Below, one piece after another: positions 7,263 to 16,198 of a stretch of DNA of 21,795 nt; within the stretch, counting starts at the first letter, position 1, and each line of letters starts with the position of its first letter. The DNA comes from CAYMEV01 sp964431655 [NCBI: uncultured bacterium] (GTDB taxonomy: Bacteria; CAYMEV01), in contig CAYSKJ010000030.1 of NCBI GenBank assembly GCA_964431655.1, positions 3,126-24,920 on the forward strand, in the 5' to 3' direction. The notes beneath the pieces are model-generated. The model saw only the letters and a program-made list of their open reading frames with translations. It did no database searches and was not told the DNA's origin. The translations under genes were made by a program, and so were the position numbers.

Positions 7263-8048
7263 ATGGACAGAAATATTAAGGTTGTCATCCTTTGCGGCGG
7301 TCTTGGCGCAAGAATGAAAGAAGAAACGGAATTCAGGCCCAAACCGCTGGTAAATGTCGGAGATAAACCAATCCTGTGGCATATCATGAAGCTGTTTGCA
7401 TTTTACGGTTATAGAAACTTTATCCTCTGTCTCGGCTACAAAGGAGAGCTGATAAAGGAATATTTCCTTAAATTCAGAGCCCTTAACAATGATTTCTCCA
7501 TAAACCTCAGCGACAGGAAAAAAATCACTTTCTACAATGAAGAGGACGATTATGACTGGAATGTCACACTTGCAGGCACAGGGACAGATACTCCCACGGG
7601 AGGCAGGATAAAGCATATTGAAAAATACATTGATACTGAAAGGTTTTTTGTAACCTATGGTGACGGCCTTTCCAACATAAATCTTGACAAGCTGATGAAA
7701 ACCCACTGCAAACACCGCAAAACAGCCACAATGACCGGAGTTCACCCCATATCAAGATACGGTGTTATCGACCATGAAAAAGAGCGTATCACCGCCTTCC
7801 AGGAAAAACCCCTTTTGGAGGGATATATTAACGGAGGCTTTTTTCTTTTTGAAAGGAAGGTCTTTGATTACCTGGATAAAAGCTCTGTCCTTGAAACCGA
7901 CGGCGTTGACAGCCTTATCCGGGACGGCCAGATAGGCCTTTACCGCCACGACGGCTTCTGGCGTTCCATTGATACCTTCAAGGATGCACAGATGCTAAAC
8001 AGGATGTACCGGGACAATGAAAAGCCGTGGATGATATGGAAACCGTGA
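7263..8048 (+). CDS. rfbF: Glucose-1-phosphate cytidylyltransferase
   Basis: A 261-residue nucleotidyltransferase making CDP-glucose from glucose 1-phosphate and CTP, the first step of CDP-3,6-dideoxyhexose synthesis. The nucleotide-binding start VVILCGGLGARM and RPKPLV (K27) are present, with metal-site YGDGLSN at 132-138, QEKP at 180-183, NGGFF at 190-194, and GFWRSIDTFKD at 231-241, which corresponds to the GFWQCMDT.RD signature that separates RfbF from glucose-1-phosphate thymidylyltransferases. The length is that of RfbF. Its stop codon overlaps the ribosome site of the next gene. The product feeds the dehydratase encoded directly downstream. Confidence 0.94.
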   Translation: MDRNIKVVILCGGLGARMKEETEFRPKPLVNVGDKPILWHIMKLFAFYGYRNFILCLGYKGELIKEYFLKFRALNNDFSINLSDRKKITFYNEEDDYDWNVTLAGTGTDTPTGGRIKHIEKYIDTERFFVTYGDGLSNINLDKLMKTHCKHRKTATMTGVHPISRYGVIDHEKERITAFQEKPLLEGYINGGFFLFERKVFDYLDKSSVLETDGVDSLIRDGQIGLYRHDGFWRSIDTFKDAQMLNRMYRDNEKPWMIWKP

Positions 8049-8059
8049 AGGAGGCAGGC

Positions 8060-9037
8060 ATGAAAAGGATAATGATATTTGGAGCAACCGGGCTTCTCGG
8101 TTCACAGACTGCAATCGATCTAATAAAAAGAGGTTATTTCGTTATCGGAACCAACAAAGATAAAAAACCTTTTTCAAGGCTCAATTATGAAGGCTATATG
8201 GAAGGCATGGTCATGCCCTGTTTTGACATACTCAGGCTTGAGCATGTCCGGAGGCTTATAAGCGAGTATGAGCCGGATTTTATAATACATTTGGCCGCCC
8301 AGCCCATTGTTCATAAAAGCATGTCTAACCCACATTATACCATGGAGCTGAATATAAGGTCCACCTGCAATATCCTGGAAGCTGTACGGTGCATCAACCC
8401 TGATATCCCTGTCCTAATAGCCTCTACAGACAAAGTCTACGGTGACGGCTCCCCGCCCTTCCGGGAGGATTCACCCCTTAATGCAGTCTATCCCTATGAT
8501 GTTTCCAAGCTCTGCACTGACAGGATAGCGTATTCCTACCTTAAAAGCTTTGGAATGGACATTTATATAATAAGACCCGCCAATATATACGGCCCTGGTG
8601 ACATACACAGGTCCAGGCTGGTTCCCGATACCGTGCTTTCAATAATTGAGGACAAAGCACCGGTTATCCGGAGCAACGGAAGATTCATAAGGGATTTTAT
8701 ATTCGTCGGGGATGTATCCAGGTTCATCGGCATAATAATCGATAAGGCACTCAGGGATGGTTTTAAGAATGCAGGCATATACAATATCGGAACAGGAAAA
8801 CCCTTCCCGGTTCTGGACATAGTAAATAAAATCCTCAAAATCTCAGGCAGGGATATTAAACCAGTAATACTTGGACAGGAACTTAAGGAAATCCAGGCGC
8901 AATGGCTTGATATTGAAAAAGCGACAAAGGTATTTGGATTCTCACCGGAATTTGATATTGATAAAGGCCTTGAAATCACCTATAAGTGGTATTTGGATGC
9001 TTCAGCAGATAATAAAGCGCTATTCACCATTCCCTAG
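8060..9037 (+). CDS. rfbG: CDP-glucose 4,6-dehydratase-like SDR
   Basis: A 325-residue extended SDR. The start at 8060 is chosen because AAGGAGG at 8048-8054 lies five bases upstream and the Rossmann motif begins at once; an in-frame ATG at 8027 lies inside rfbF without a ribosome site. Dinucleotide motif: GATGLLG at 8-14. The dehydratase signature is TDK at 123-125 (ASTDKVYG), and YDVSK at 146-150 supplies the catalytic Tyr/Lys. HLAAQPIVHKS (77-87), RPANIYGPGD (172-181) and RLVPD (186-190) resemble RfbG. The expected product is CDP-4-keto-6-deoxyglucose. The protein is shorter than classical RfbG (about 355-360 residues), so a related NDP-sugar dehydratase is possible, but position after rfbF supports the call. 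Confidence 0.84.
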   Translation: MKRIMIFGATGLLGSQTAIDLIKRGYFVIGTNKDKKPFSRLNYEGYMEGMVMPCFDILRLEHVRRLISEYEPDFIIHLAAQPIVHKSMSNPHYTMELNIRSTCNILEAVRCINPDIPVLIASTDKVYGDGSPPFREDSPLNAVYPYDVSKLCTDRIAYSYLKSFGMDIYIIRPANIYGPGDIHRSRLVPDTVLSIIEDKAPVIRSNGRFIRDFIFVGDVSRFIGIIIDKALRDGFKNAGIYNIGTGKPFPVLDIVNKILKISGRDIKPVILGQELKEIQAQWLDIEKATKVFGFSPEFDIDKGLEITYKWYLDASADNKALFTIP

Positions 9038-9989
9038 CCAGATAAAACAAAAGACCTTCCTGCTTTTTGGAGCAGGCGGTTTTATAGGCACCCATGCCCT
9101 CTGTATGCTAATCAGGAGCAATGTAAAGGTTATCAGCCTTTCCAGAAATGAACTCCCCATCAAAGCAATAGAACGTCTTTACGGCCTTAAAAGCCATGAC
9201 ATGGGTCAACATTACAAAACAAGCATATACAGCCAGGATACCGTTAAAAATATCCTGGAAAAGCACATGCCTGATATAGTAATTAATTTTGCCTACAGCG
9301 ACATCAGCAAGAGGAATAAGAGCCATCTTTCCGACAGCATCAACAGCGAAATAATGCCATTTGTCTCCTTTCTTGAAGCCCTGGGGGATGCTGAAATCGC
9401 TGTTCTGATAGGGACCTGCGAGGAATACGGCCATAATCCTCCCCCCTTCAAGGAAATACAGAAGGAAGACCCGGTTTCCGCCTACTCCCTTACAAAGACC
9501 ATGCAGTATTACCTGGTAAAATACCTTTTCAAGTTAAAAAAATTAAATTATTTATACATCAGACCCTTTACAACCTACGGCCCACTCCAGAAAAGCACCA
9601 TGTTCGTATCATCAGCCATCACGGCATTCCTCAAAAGACAGCCCTTCGTCATGTCTGAGGGTTACCAGAAAAGAGAGTTTAATTTCGTAACCGATACCGC
9701 CTACAACATAATCCTCTCAAGCCTCTGCCCTGAAATCAGAAACAGCATTATAAACATCGGCTCGGGCATATCCTTCAGAATGAGGGACATTGCCTCATTG
9801 ATCAGGGATATGACAGATCCGGCGCAAAGCATTTATTTTGATAAATCCCTGAACAGGGAAATGGAAATCAGGGACCTGGTATCTGACATCAGCATGATGA
9901 AAAGGTATCTCTCTGAACCTGCTGTTGAGCTTGAAGAGGGACTCGGCATCACTATACAGTATTACAGGGAGGCCTTCAGCCATGCTTGA
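8997..9989 (+). CDS. NAD(P)-dependent SDR, candidate CDP-sugar 4-ketoreductase or epimerase
   Basis: About 330 residues from the ATG at 8997, which overlaps rfbG by 41 bases. A longer reading from 8871 would overlap by 167 bases and adds no family-like sequence. Neither start has a good ribosome site, so translation may be coupled to rfbG. The dinucleotide motif GAGGFIG is at about 25-31, the catalytic Thr at 140 (IGTCEEYG), and YSLTK at 163-167. RPFTTYGP and the REFNFV.D segment are typical extended-SDR substrate-site elements. In CDP-dideoxysugar clusters this position is usually taken by a 4-ketoreductase (paratose or abequose synthase type) or a 2-epimerase; which one cannot be told by eye. 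It lies between the rfbG- and rfbH-like genes. Confidence 0.82.
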   Translation: MLQQIIKRYSPFPSQIKQKTFLLFGAGGFIGTHALCMLIRSNVKVISLSRNELPIKAIERLYGLKSHDMGQHYKTSIYSQDTVKNILEKHMPDIVINFAYSDISKRNKSHLSDSINSEIMPFVSFLEALGDAEIAVLIGTCEEYGHNPPPFKEIQKEDPVSAYSLTKTMQYYLVKYLFKLKKLNYLYIRPFTTYGPLQKSTMFVSSAITAFLKRQPFVMSEGYQKREFNFVTDTAYNIILSSLCPEIRNSIINIGSGISFRMRDIASLIRDMTDPAQSIYFDKSLNREMEIRDLVSDISMMKRYLSEPAVELEEGLGITIQYYREAFSHA

Positions 9990-11235
9990 AAAAGACGAAC
10001 TGAAAACAGTTTTATCAAGGATAATAGAGAAAAACATCAGGGCAGAAAAGGAAAAAGACAGGCTAATACATTATGGGGGAAGGGTTTTTGATGAGATGGA
10101 GATATTGAGCGCCGTTGATGCAGTACTGGAGATGTGGCTTACACACGGCAGGCAGACCGAAGCCTTTGAAAAGGAATTCAGCAGTTACTTCCGCAGTCCC
10201 TTATGCCTTTCTGCCAATTCCGGAAGCTCTGCAAACCTCATTATCACCAGCTCTCTCAGAAGCCCTAATTACAGCAGGAGAATCCCTGATAACAGCATAA
10301 TTGCCACCCCGGGCCTGACATTTCCGACCACAGTAAGCCCCTTATACTATAACGGCCTTGTCCCGCTGTTTATTGATGTCGAAACCGACACCCTGAACCT
10401 GGATATTGACTCCCTGCATAGAATGGCAGATAAATACAGCATAAAGGCTGTTCTGGTAGCGCATATACTTGGAAATACTACCGATATGGACACCCTGCTG
10501 GAATTCTGCAGGCAGGAGAATATAATGCTCATAGAAGACAGCTGTGAGGCCATGGGGACACTCTGCAGGGGCAGATATGCAGGTACCCTCGGACTGGCCG
10601 GAAGCTTCAGCATGTATGCCTCCCATCATATAGCCGCGGGCGAGGGAGGCATGGTTCTCACCGAGGATGAAGAGCTATTCAATATAATGGTTTCTGTCCG
10701 GGACTGGGGAAGGATTTACCCCCTGGATGACATGACCCGCAGAATCGCGAGTCAGGATATAAGGTATACCTACACAGAGGCAGGGTTCAACTTGAAGCAG
10801 AATGAGATATTCTCATCCATTGGCAGGGTACAGCTTAAGAAACTGGCGGATTTCAATAAAAAGCGGAAAGAGAATTTTAACCGGCTTTATGGCTTTTTTA
10901 AGAATTATGACGACTTGTTTATACTCCCCAGAACATACATCTCAACAGAGCCCTCATGGTTCGGATACCCAATAATTGTCAAAGAGAGCTCTCCTTTCAG
11001 CATAAACCAGATAAAAGAGCACCTTGACAAATCAGGAATTGAGACAAAAAGCATGCTCAGCGGCAATATAACCCTTCAGCCTGCATTCCGAAAAAGAAAG
11101 TATCTTAAGGACAAGCTGAAAAATACCAGCTATCTAATGAACAACAGCATGTTCATAGGTGTATATCCCGGTATAGGAGACACAGATATGGACTATATCC
11201 TGTCTGAACTGAAAAAATTCCTGGAAAATATATGA
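9982..11235 (+). CDS. DegT/RfbH-family PLP-dependent sugar 3-dehydratase lacking the Fe-S cysteines
   Basis: A 417-residue protein. The start at 9982 has AGGGAGG at 9966-9972; an upstream ATG at 9925 lies inside the SDR gene. The N-terminus YGGRVFDEMEI and WLTHGRQTEAFE, then NSGSSANL (79-86), FPTTVSP (114-120), LGNTTDMD (163-170) and EDSCEA (185-190) follow RfbH/E1. At 214-216, SHH replaces the SxxK of aminotransferases, the hallmark of the 3-dehydratases E1/RfbH and ColD, which act on PMP-bound 4-keto sugars. After RDWGR (240-244), classical RfbH/E1 has a Cys-rich [2Fe-2S] segment; here IYPLDDMTRRIASQDIRYTY has no cysteine. The whole protein has only C75, C176, C188 and C195. I infer 3-deoxygenation of CDP-4-keto-6-deoxyglucose by a cluster-free route. 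Confidence 0.87.
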   Translation: MLEKDELKTVLSRIIEKNIRAEKEKDRLIHYGGRVFDEMEILSAVDAVLEMWLTHGRQTEAFEKEFSSYFRSPLCLSANSGSSANLIITSSLRSPNYSRRIPDNSIIATPGLTFPTTVSPLYYNGLVPLFIDVETDTLNLDIDSLHRMADKYSIKAVLVAHILGNTTDMDTLLEFCRQENIMLIEDSCEAMGTLCRGRYAGTLGLAGSFSMYASHHIAAGEGGMVLTEDEELFNIMVSVRDWGRIYPLDDMTRRIASQDIRYTYTEAGFNLKQNEIFSSIGRVQLKKLADFNKKRKENFNRLYGFFKNYDDLFILPRTYISTEPSWFGYPIIVKESSPFSINQIKEHLDKSGIETKSMLSGNITLQPAFRKRKYLKDKLKNTSYLMNNSMFIGVYPGIGDTDMDYILSELKKFLENI

Positions 11236-12641
11236 AAAGAAAGCTTAGGTTGATTCTCAAGGCCCTGTTGCTTCTGCTTATTCCTGTACTGGCCTTTCTA
11301 CTTCTTATTTGTTTTATCAACAGGGCACGAAAACCCGGCCCGCAGGAAAGCCGGGATACATCCTTCCTCAACCGGTACATAAGCGCCATCCCGGAAAACA
11401 GCCTTTACATACGGGATATTGAAGGCTTTGTAAGAAAGGCCAGTCTTGATCCTGGATTAGTATACCTCTGGGAAAGCTGTTTTAAGGACTCATATCACAG
11501 ACTGCTGGACAACCTTAATGCAAAAGTTCCTGTAATAAGCCATGAAACCCTGATTTATGAAATAATAGGAAATGAGCTCCTTTTATATAGTGATAAAAAC
11601 AGGGAAATTTATCTTCTCTCAAGGACCAAGCTGGCAGGCCAGCTGGCCCTGAACAGCCTGCTCTGCTTTAACAAACTGGCTTACCGCAGGAATTTACCCC
11701 TGAGGATTAAGACCGGTTCTGAAAGATACCCTGAAATATTTATCCGTTTCTATGGCTCAGTTCTTTCTGTCTCTACATCAATACCGTCCAATGAAGGGTT
11801 GGTACATAGCGGGCATGGAGCCTTTAATTACAATAACCCCGATATGGTAATATGTCTTTCTGATACTGATTTTTTCTCGACGTTTTTAGCAATACCCGGG
11901 GATTCGCCATTATATACCATCTGGAAGATAGTCAGGGACAGAAAGGTAAATCTTATATCCGCTGGTTTTAGTCCTGATGAGTTTTATGTAAATTTCTTCT
12001 CAAGCAGTATCACCGATGATAATAATGATATTGCTGAAGCCTTCAGGGTTTTCTGTCAAAGAAAGCTGGACAGCTATCCCTTTTATATTCATTATAATAC
12101 CCCGAAAAACCTCAGGATACAGGACAATGCCCTGTACTACAATGAATCAAGGCTCTTTAGCTTTAATATAAGCCGTCAGCCTGTTATCATCTCAACCCCT
12201 TTTTCGCTTATCATCTCCAAGGCGGAAAATAAAGGCGCCTTCCCTGTCATTTACAGTGATTTTCGCGATATCAGCAATGCAGAGCCTATTATTGAAAAAA
12301 TCAACAGGATCAAATTGCCTTTTACCATCAGCCAGCAATATATGGATAATTATAAGATTATAAGCAATTCGCCAGGTTTCCGTAATCAATACTTTGAATT
12401 GCAGGATAATGCTTTTTTAAGCGGTTCCCGCGAGAGAATCTACATCTACTGCGATTTAATGAGGCTCTTTGCCTCTGCAGAAGGCTTTGCTAAGGCTATT
12501 TTCCTTTTTTACCCTGATCTGTCAGGCCTTTACAGCTTTCTCAATAAGCTCCAAAGCGCGGACAGGAACATGACCATCTCCCTGTACAGCACAAAATACG
12601 AATCCATTATCACCCTGACAACGAGAGATTTTTTTCAATAA
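11232..12641 (+). CDS. Membrane-anchored protein of unknown function
   Basis: A 469-residue protein whose ATG overlaps the preceding stop (ATGA), so it is translationally coupled to the 3-dehydratase gene. Basic residues (MKRKLR) precede one hydrophobic helix at about 7-29 (LILKALLLLLIPVLAFLLLI), predicting a cytoplasmic tail and a large extracytoplasmic domain. The rest has alternating short beta-like stretches and repeated small themes such as LPENSLYIRD- and IYLLSRTKL-like segments, faintly reminiscent of DUF3352-type proteins; that is only an impression. No catalytic motif or second membrane helix is seen. As the last gene of the sugar-nucleotide run it may act in envelope polysaccharide handling, which is inference from position only. 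Confidence 0.72.
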   Translation: MKRKLRLILKALLLLLIPVLAFLLLICFINRARKPGPQESRDTSFLNRYISAIPENSLYIRDIEGFVRKASLDPGLVYLWESCFKDSYHRLLDNLNAKVPVISHETLIYEIIGNELLLYSDKNREIYLLSRTKLAGQLALNSLLCFNKLAYRRNLPLRIKTGSERYPEIFIRFYGSVLSVSTSIPSNEGLVHSGHGAFNYNNPDMVICLSDTDFFSTFLAIPGDSPLYTIWKIVRDRKVNLISAGFSPDEFYVNFFSSSITDDNNDIAEAFRVFCQRKLDSYPFYIHYNTPKNLRIQDNALYYNESRLFSFNISRQPVIISTPFSLIISKAENKGAFPVIYSDFRDISNAEPIIEKINRIKLPFTISQQYMDNYKIISNSPGFRNQYFELQDNAFLSGSRERIYIYCDLMRLFASAEGFAKAIFLFYPDLSGLYSFLNKLQSADRNMTISLYSTKYESIITLTTRDFFQ

Positions 12642-12713
12642 TTTTTTTATTTTTATGATAACATAGCATATTATCACTTAATTCCTTATATTCTATCCTA
12701 TATTCCTATAATT

Positions 12714-12722
12714 TGGTATAAT
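12714..12722 (+). promoter_or_regulatory. Extended -10 promoter of groESL
   Basis: TGGTATAAT (TG-N-TATAAT) lies 32 bases before the CIRCE operator. A second TATAAT occurs at 12707-12712. No strong -35 is visible upstream of either. A start near 12729 would place the operator inside the 5' leader of the transcript. Confidence 0.45.
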
Positions 12723-12753
12723 CGGATTTGATAATTCTGATTTTTATGATTTA

Positions 12754-12780
12754 TTAGCACTCAGCATTATTGAGTGCTAA
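12754..12780 (+). promoter_or_regulatory. CIRCE operator (HrcA-binding inverted repeat)
   Basis: TTAGCACTC at 12754-12762 and GAGTGCTAA at 12772-12780 form a perfect nine-base inverted repeat with a nine-base spacer, identical to the CIRCE consensus. HrcA binds it and represses chaperonin genes until heat stress titrates HrcA. It is 26 bases upstream of the groES ATG. hrcA itself is not in the window. Confidence 0.97.
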
Positions 12781-12806
12781 TAAATAAGATATAGGAGGTA
12801 AAACTG

Positions 12807-13088
12807 ATGATTAAACCTTTGTATGACAGAGTCCTGCTCAAAAGAGTGGTAAAAGAGGAAGAAAAAAAGGGATCCATAATAATCCCTGATACTGCCAAAG
12901 AAAAACCCCAGGAAGGCATAGTTATTGCAGTCGGGGAAGGCAAGATGACTGAGGATGGGAAGAGAATACCCATTACTGTAAAAGTCAATGACAAGGTCCT
13001 TTTCGGTAAATACTCCGGCACCGACATCAAATTGGGTGACGAAGAGTATGTGATCATGAAAGAAGAAGAAATATTAGCTATTCTTTAA
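12807..13088 (+). CDS. groES: Co-chaperonin GroES (Hsp10)
   Basis: A 93-residue protein of full family length. It caps the GroEL folding chamber in the cytoplasm. The start [14 protein letters not shown] and the segments [16 protein letters not shown] (mobile loop, about 22-37), AVGEGK and [20 protein letters not shown] are typical. AGGAGG at 12793-12798 is eight bases before the ATG. It follows a CIRCE operator and precedes groEL by 17 bases, so heat-regulated co-expression is expected. Confidence 0.98.
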   Translation: MIKPLYDRVLLKRVVKEEEKKGSIIIPDTAKEKPQEGIVIAVGEGKMTEDGKRIPITVKVNDKVLFGKYSGTDIKLGDEEYVIMKEEEILAIL

Positions 13089-13102
13089 TAAGGAGGTTAT
13101 GA

Positions 13103-14740
<1,638 letters not shown>

Positions 14741-14754
14741 TATACTTAACCCCC

Positions 14755-14783
14755 GGGCAGGCCTTTAGGCCTGCCCTTTTTTT
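14755..14783 (+). terminator. Intrinsic terminator of groESL
   Basis: GGGCAGGCC at 14755-14763 pairs with GGCCTGCCC at 14768-14776 around a TTTA tetraloop (the TTTA can close one further T-A pair), followed by seven T residues at 14777-14783. The GC-rich stem and T run make it the clearest terminator in the window. It lies 14 bases after the groEL stop and ends five bases before the next ATG. Confidence 0.93.
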
Positions 14784-14788
14784 CTGTT

Positions 14789-16198
14789 ATGATTAAAACA
14801 GCCATCCTGTATCCCAATAGTTCCTATATCGGTCTCAGTAACTGCGGTTTATCCATTATTCACAGCACCTTTGCAAACTCAGGTTATTTTACCCCCAGGT
14901 TCTTTTACCAGGAGGATAAAAGCCTTTTTTCCCCCGATACAAATCAGGGTATTGATGATTTCAGCATTCTGCTGATCTCCGTATCCTTTCAGAATGATTT
15001 TTTGAACCTTTACAATATACTGAAAACCCATGTAATAAACCGGCAGGAAAGGCTGATAATAGCTGGAGGCACAGCCGTTTCCATAAACCCGGTCCCCCTT
15101 GCACGCTATGCAGATTTTGTATTCATAGGCGAATTTGAAGAAATATCCGAAAGGCTCCTGGCTATTTTTCAATCCGAAGATATCCAGGATATTTTTAATC
15201 AGTGCAAAAATACAGAATTTTTAATACCCTCGCACGAGATAATGTATGATAATTCGGAGATCGTATCTGCACTTAATACAATAAAAGACAGGTATACATA
15301 CTTTTGCAGATTCCCTTCCTCTGATTATCCTGAATTCAGGGAAGAAAGAAACAGGCATTTTTTCGGGGATCTGTCATTGATTGAATTGTCCAGGGGCTGT
15401 CCCTTCTCCTGCAGGTTCTGCTATACAGGCAACCGTGTAAATCCCGTACGTTTCAAAGACCCGTCTATTGTAAAAGCCTTTATTGCAGAGCATCCCGGCA
15501 GAAAATGGGGTCTTATCAGCAGCTGTCATACTTCAATACCCGGCATAGATACCATAATCGGAACTTTATTAGATCATAAAATGAACTTCTCCCTTTCATC
15601 CCTTGATATACACGGTAATTACAGCATATACCTTGAAGCTCTGGAAAGGACCGGGAGCAGAAATATAACCGTTGCCCCGGAAACCTTTTCCGAAAGATTG
15701 CTGAAAATAATCAATAAACCCTATGATCCTGATAAATTCAGCATATTTCTTGATTCATGCATAAAATACAGGATAAGAAATGTAAAGATGTATTTTTTGA
15801 TGGGACTCCCAGGCGAAACCGGCGAAGATCTGGATATCACGCTGGAATTCCTCAGGAGGCTTTCAAAATACTATAAGGGCATACATTTTAATGCATCCTT
15901 TTCCCTTTTTGTGCCCAAGCCCCATACCCCCTTTCAGAATCAGCCCTTCATTTCCTATGAAGATTTCAGAAAGAAAAAGGGCGTTTGCATGAAACTGACC
16001 AGGGGATACCGCAATATATCCCTCTCGCTTCCCAATTATAAATACTCACTTATAGACTGGGTACTTTCCATGGGAGATATAGACTCTCTTGAAAAACTGG
16101 ATATTAATCTCAGGAAATCATGGACTCTGAGGGAGCTTTCAAAAAACTACCTGTCCCTGCAGTCGATAGGTCCAGATCTGGGTTTTTATCAGGCCTAA
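14789..16198 (+). CDS. Radical SAM protein with B12-binding-like N-terminal domain
   Basis: A 469-residue protein. The radical SAM cluster motif CxxxCxxC is C204-C208-C211 (SRGCPFSCRFCYTG). The N-terminal 130 residues (AILYPN.., GGTAVSINP 93-101, ADFVFIGEFEE 108-118) follow the cobalamin-binding-like domain that precedes radical SAM in this class, though no DxHxxG cobalamin ligand is visible, so B12 binding may be absent. After the barrel, FLMGLPGETGEDL (about 335-347) and LFVPKPHTPFQ (about 372-382) are typical for the class. The substrate is unknown. The ATG has no ribosome site and directly follows a terminator, and no other ATG, GTG or TTG upstream is in frame before a stop. Its stop overlaps that of the opposing gene. 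Confidence 0.88.
   Translation: MIKTAILYPNSSYIGLSNCGLSIIHSTFANSGYFTPRFFYQEDKSLFSPDTNQGIDDFSILLISVSFQNDFLNLYNILKTHVINRQERLIIAGGTAVSINPVPLARYADFVFIGEFEEISERLLAIFQSEDIQDIFNQCKNTEFLIPSHEIMYDNSEIVSALNTIKDRYTYFCRFPSSDYPEFREERNRHFFGDLSLIELSRGCPFSCRFCYTGNRVNPVRFKDPSIVKAFIAEHPGRKWGLISSCHTSIPGIDTIIGTLLDHKMNFSLSSLDIHGNYSIYLEALERTGSRNITVAPETFSERLLKIINKPYDPDKFSIFLDSCIKYRIRNVKMYFLMGLPGETGEDLDITLEFLRRLSKYYKGIHFNASFSLFVPKPHTPFQNQPFISYEDFRKKKGVCMKLTRGYRNISLSLPNYKYSLIDWVLSMGDIDSLEKLDINLRKSWTLRELSKNYLSLQSIGPDLGFYQA

Noticed and set aside
8027-8059. Earlier ATG for the rfbG-like gene
   Set aside because: It is inside rfbF with no ribosome site, whereas 8060 has AAGGAGG at ideal distance and the Rossmann motif follows directly.
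8871-8996. Longer SDR start
   Set aside because: The extra 42 residues are Lys/Arg-rich out-of-frame rfbG sequence and do not look like SDR.
9925-9981. Earlier ATG for the RfbH-like gene
   Set aside because: It lies inside the SDR gene with no ribosome site; 9982 has AGGGAGG nine bases upstream.
12656-12676. TGATAA...TTATCA short hairpin after the 469-residue protein gene
   Set aside because: The stem is six AT-rich pairs with no T run; it is more likely chance in AT-rich promoter DNA.
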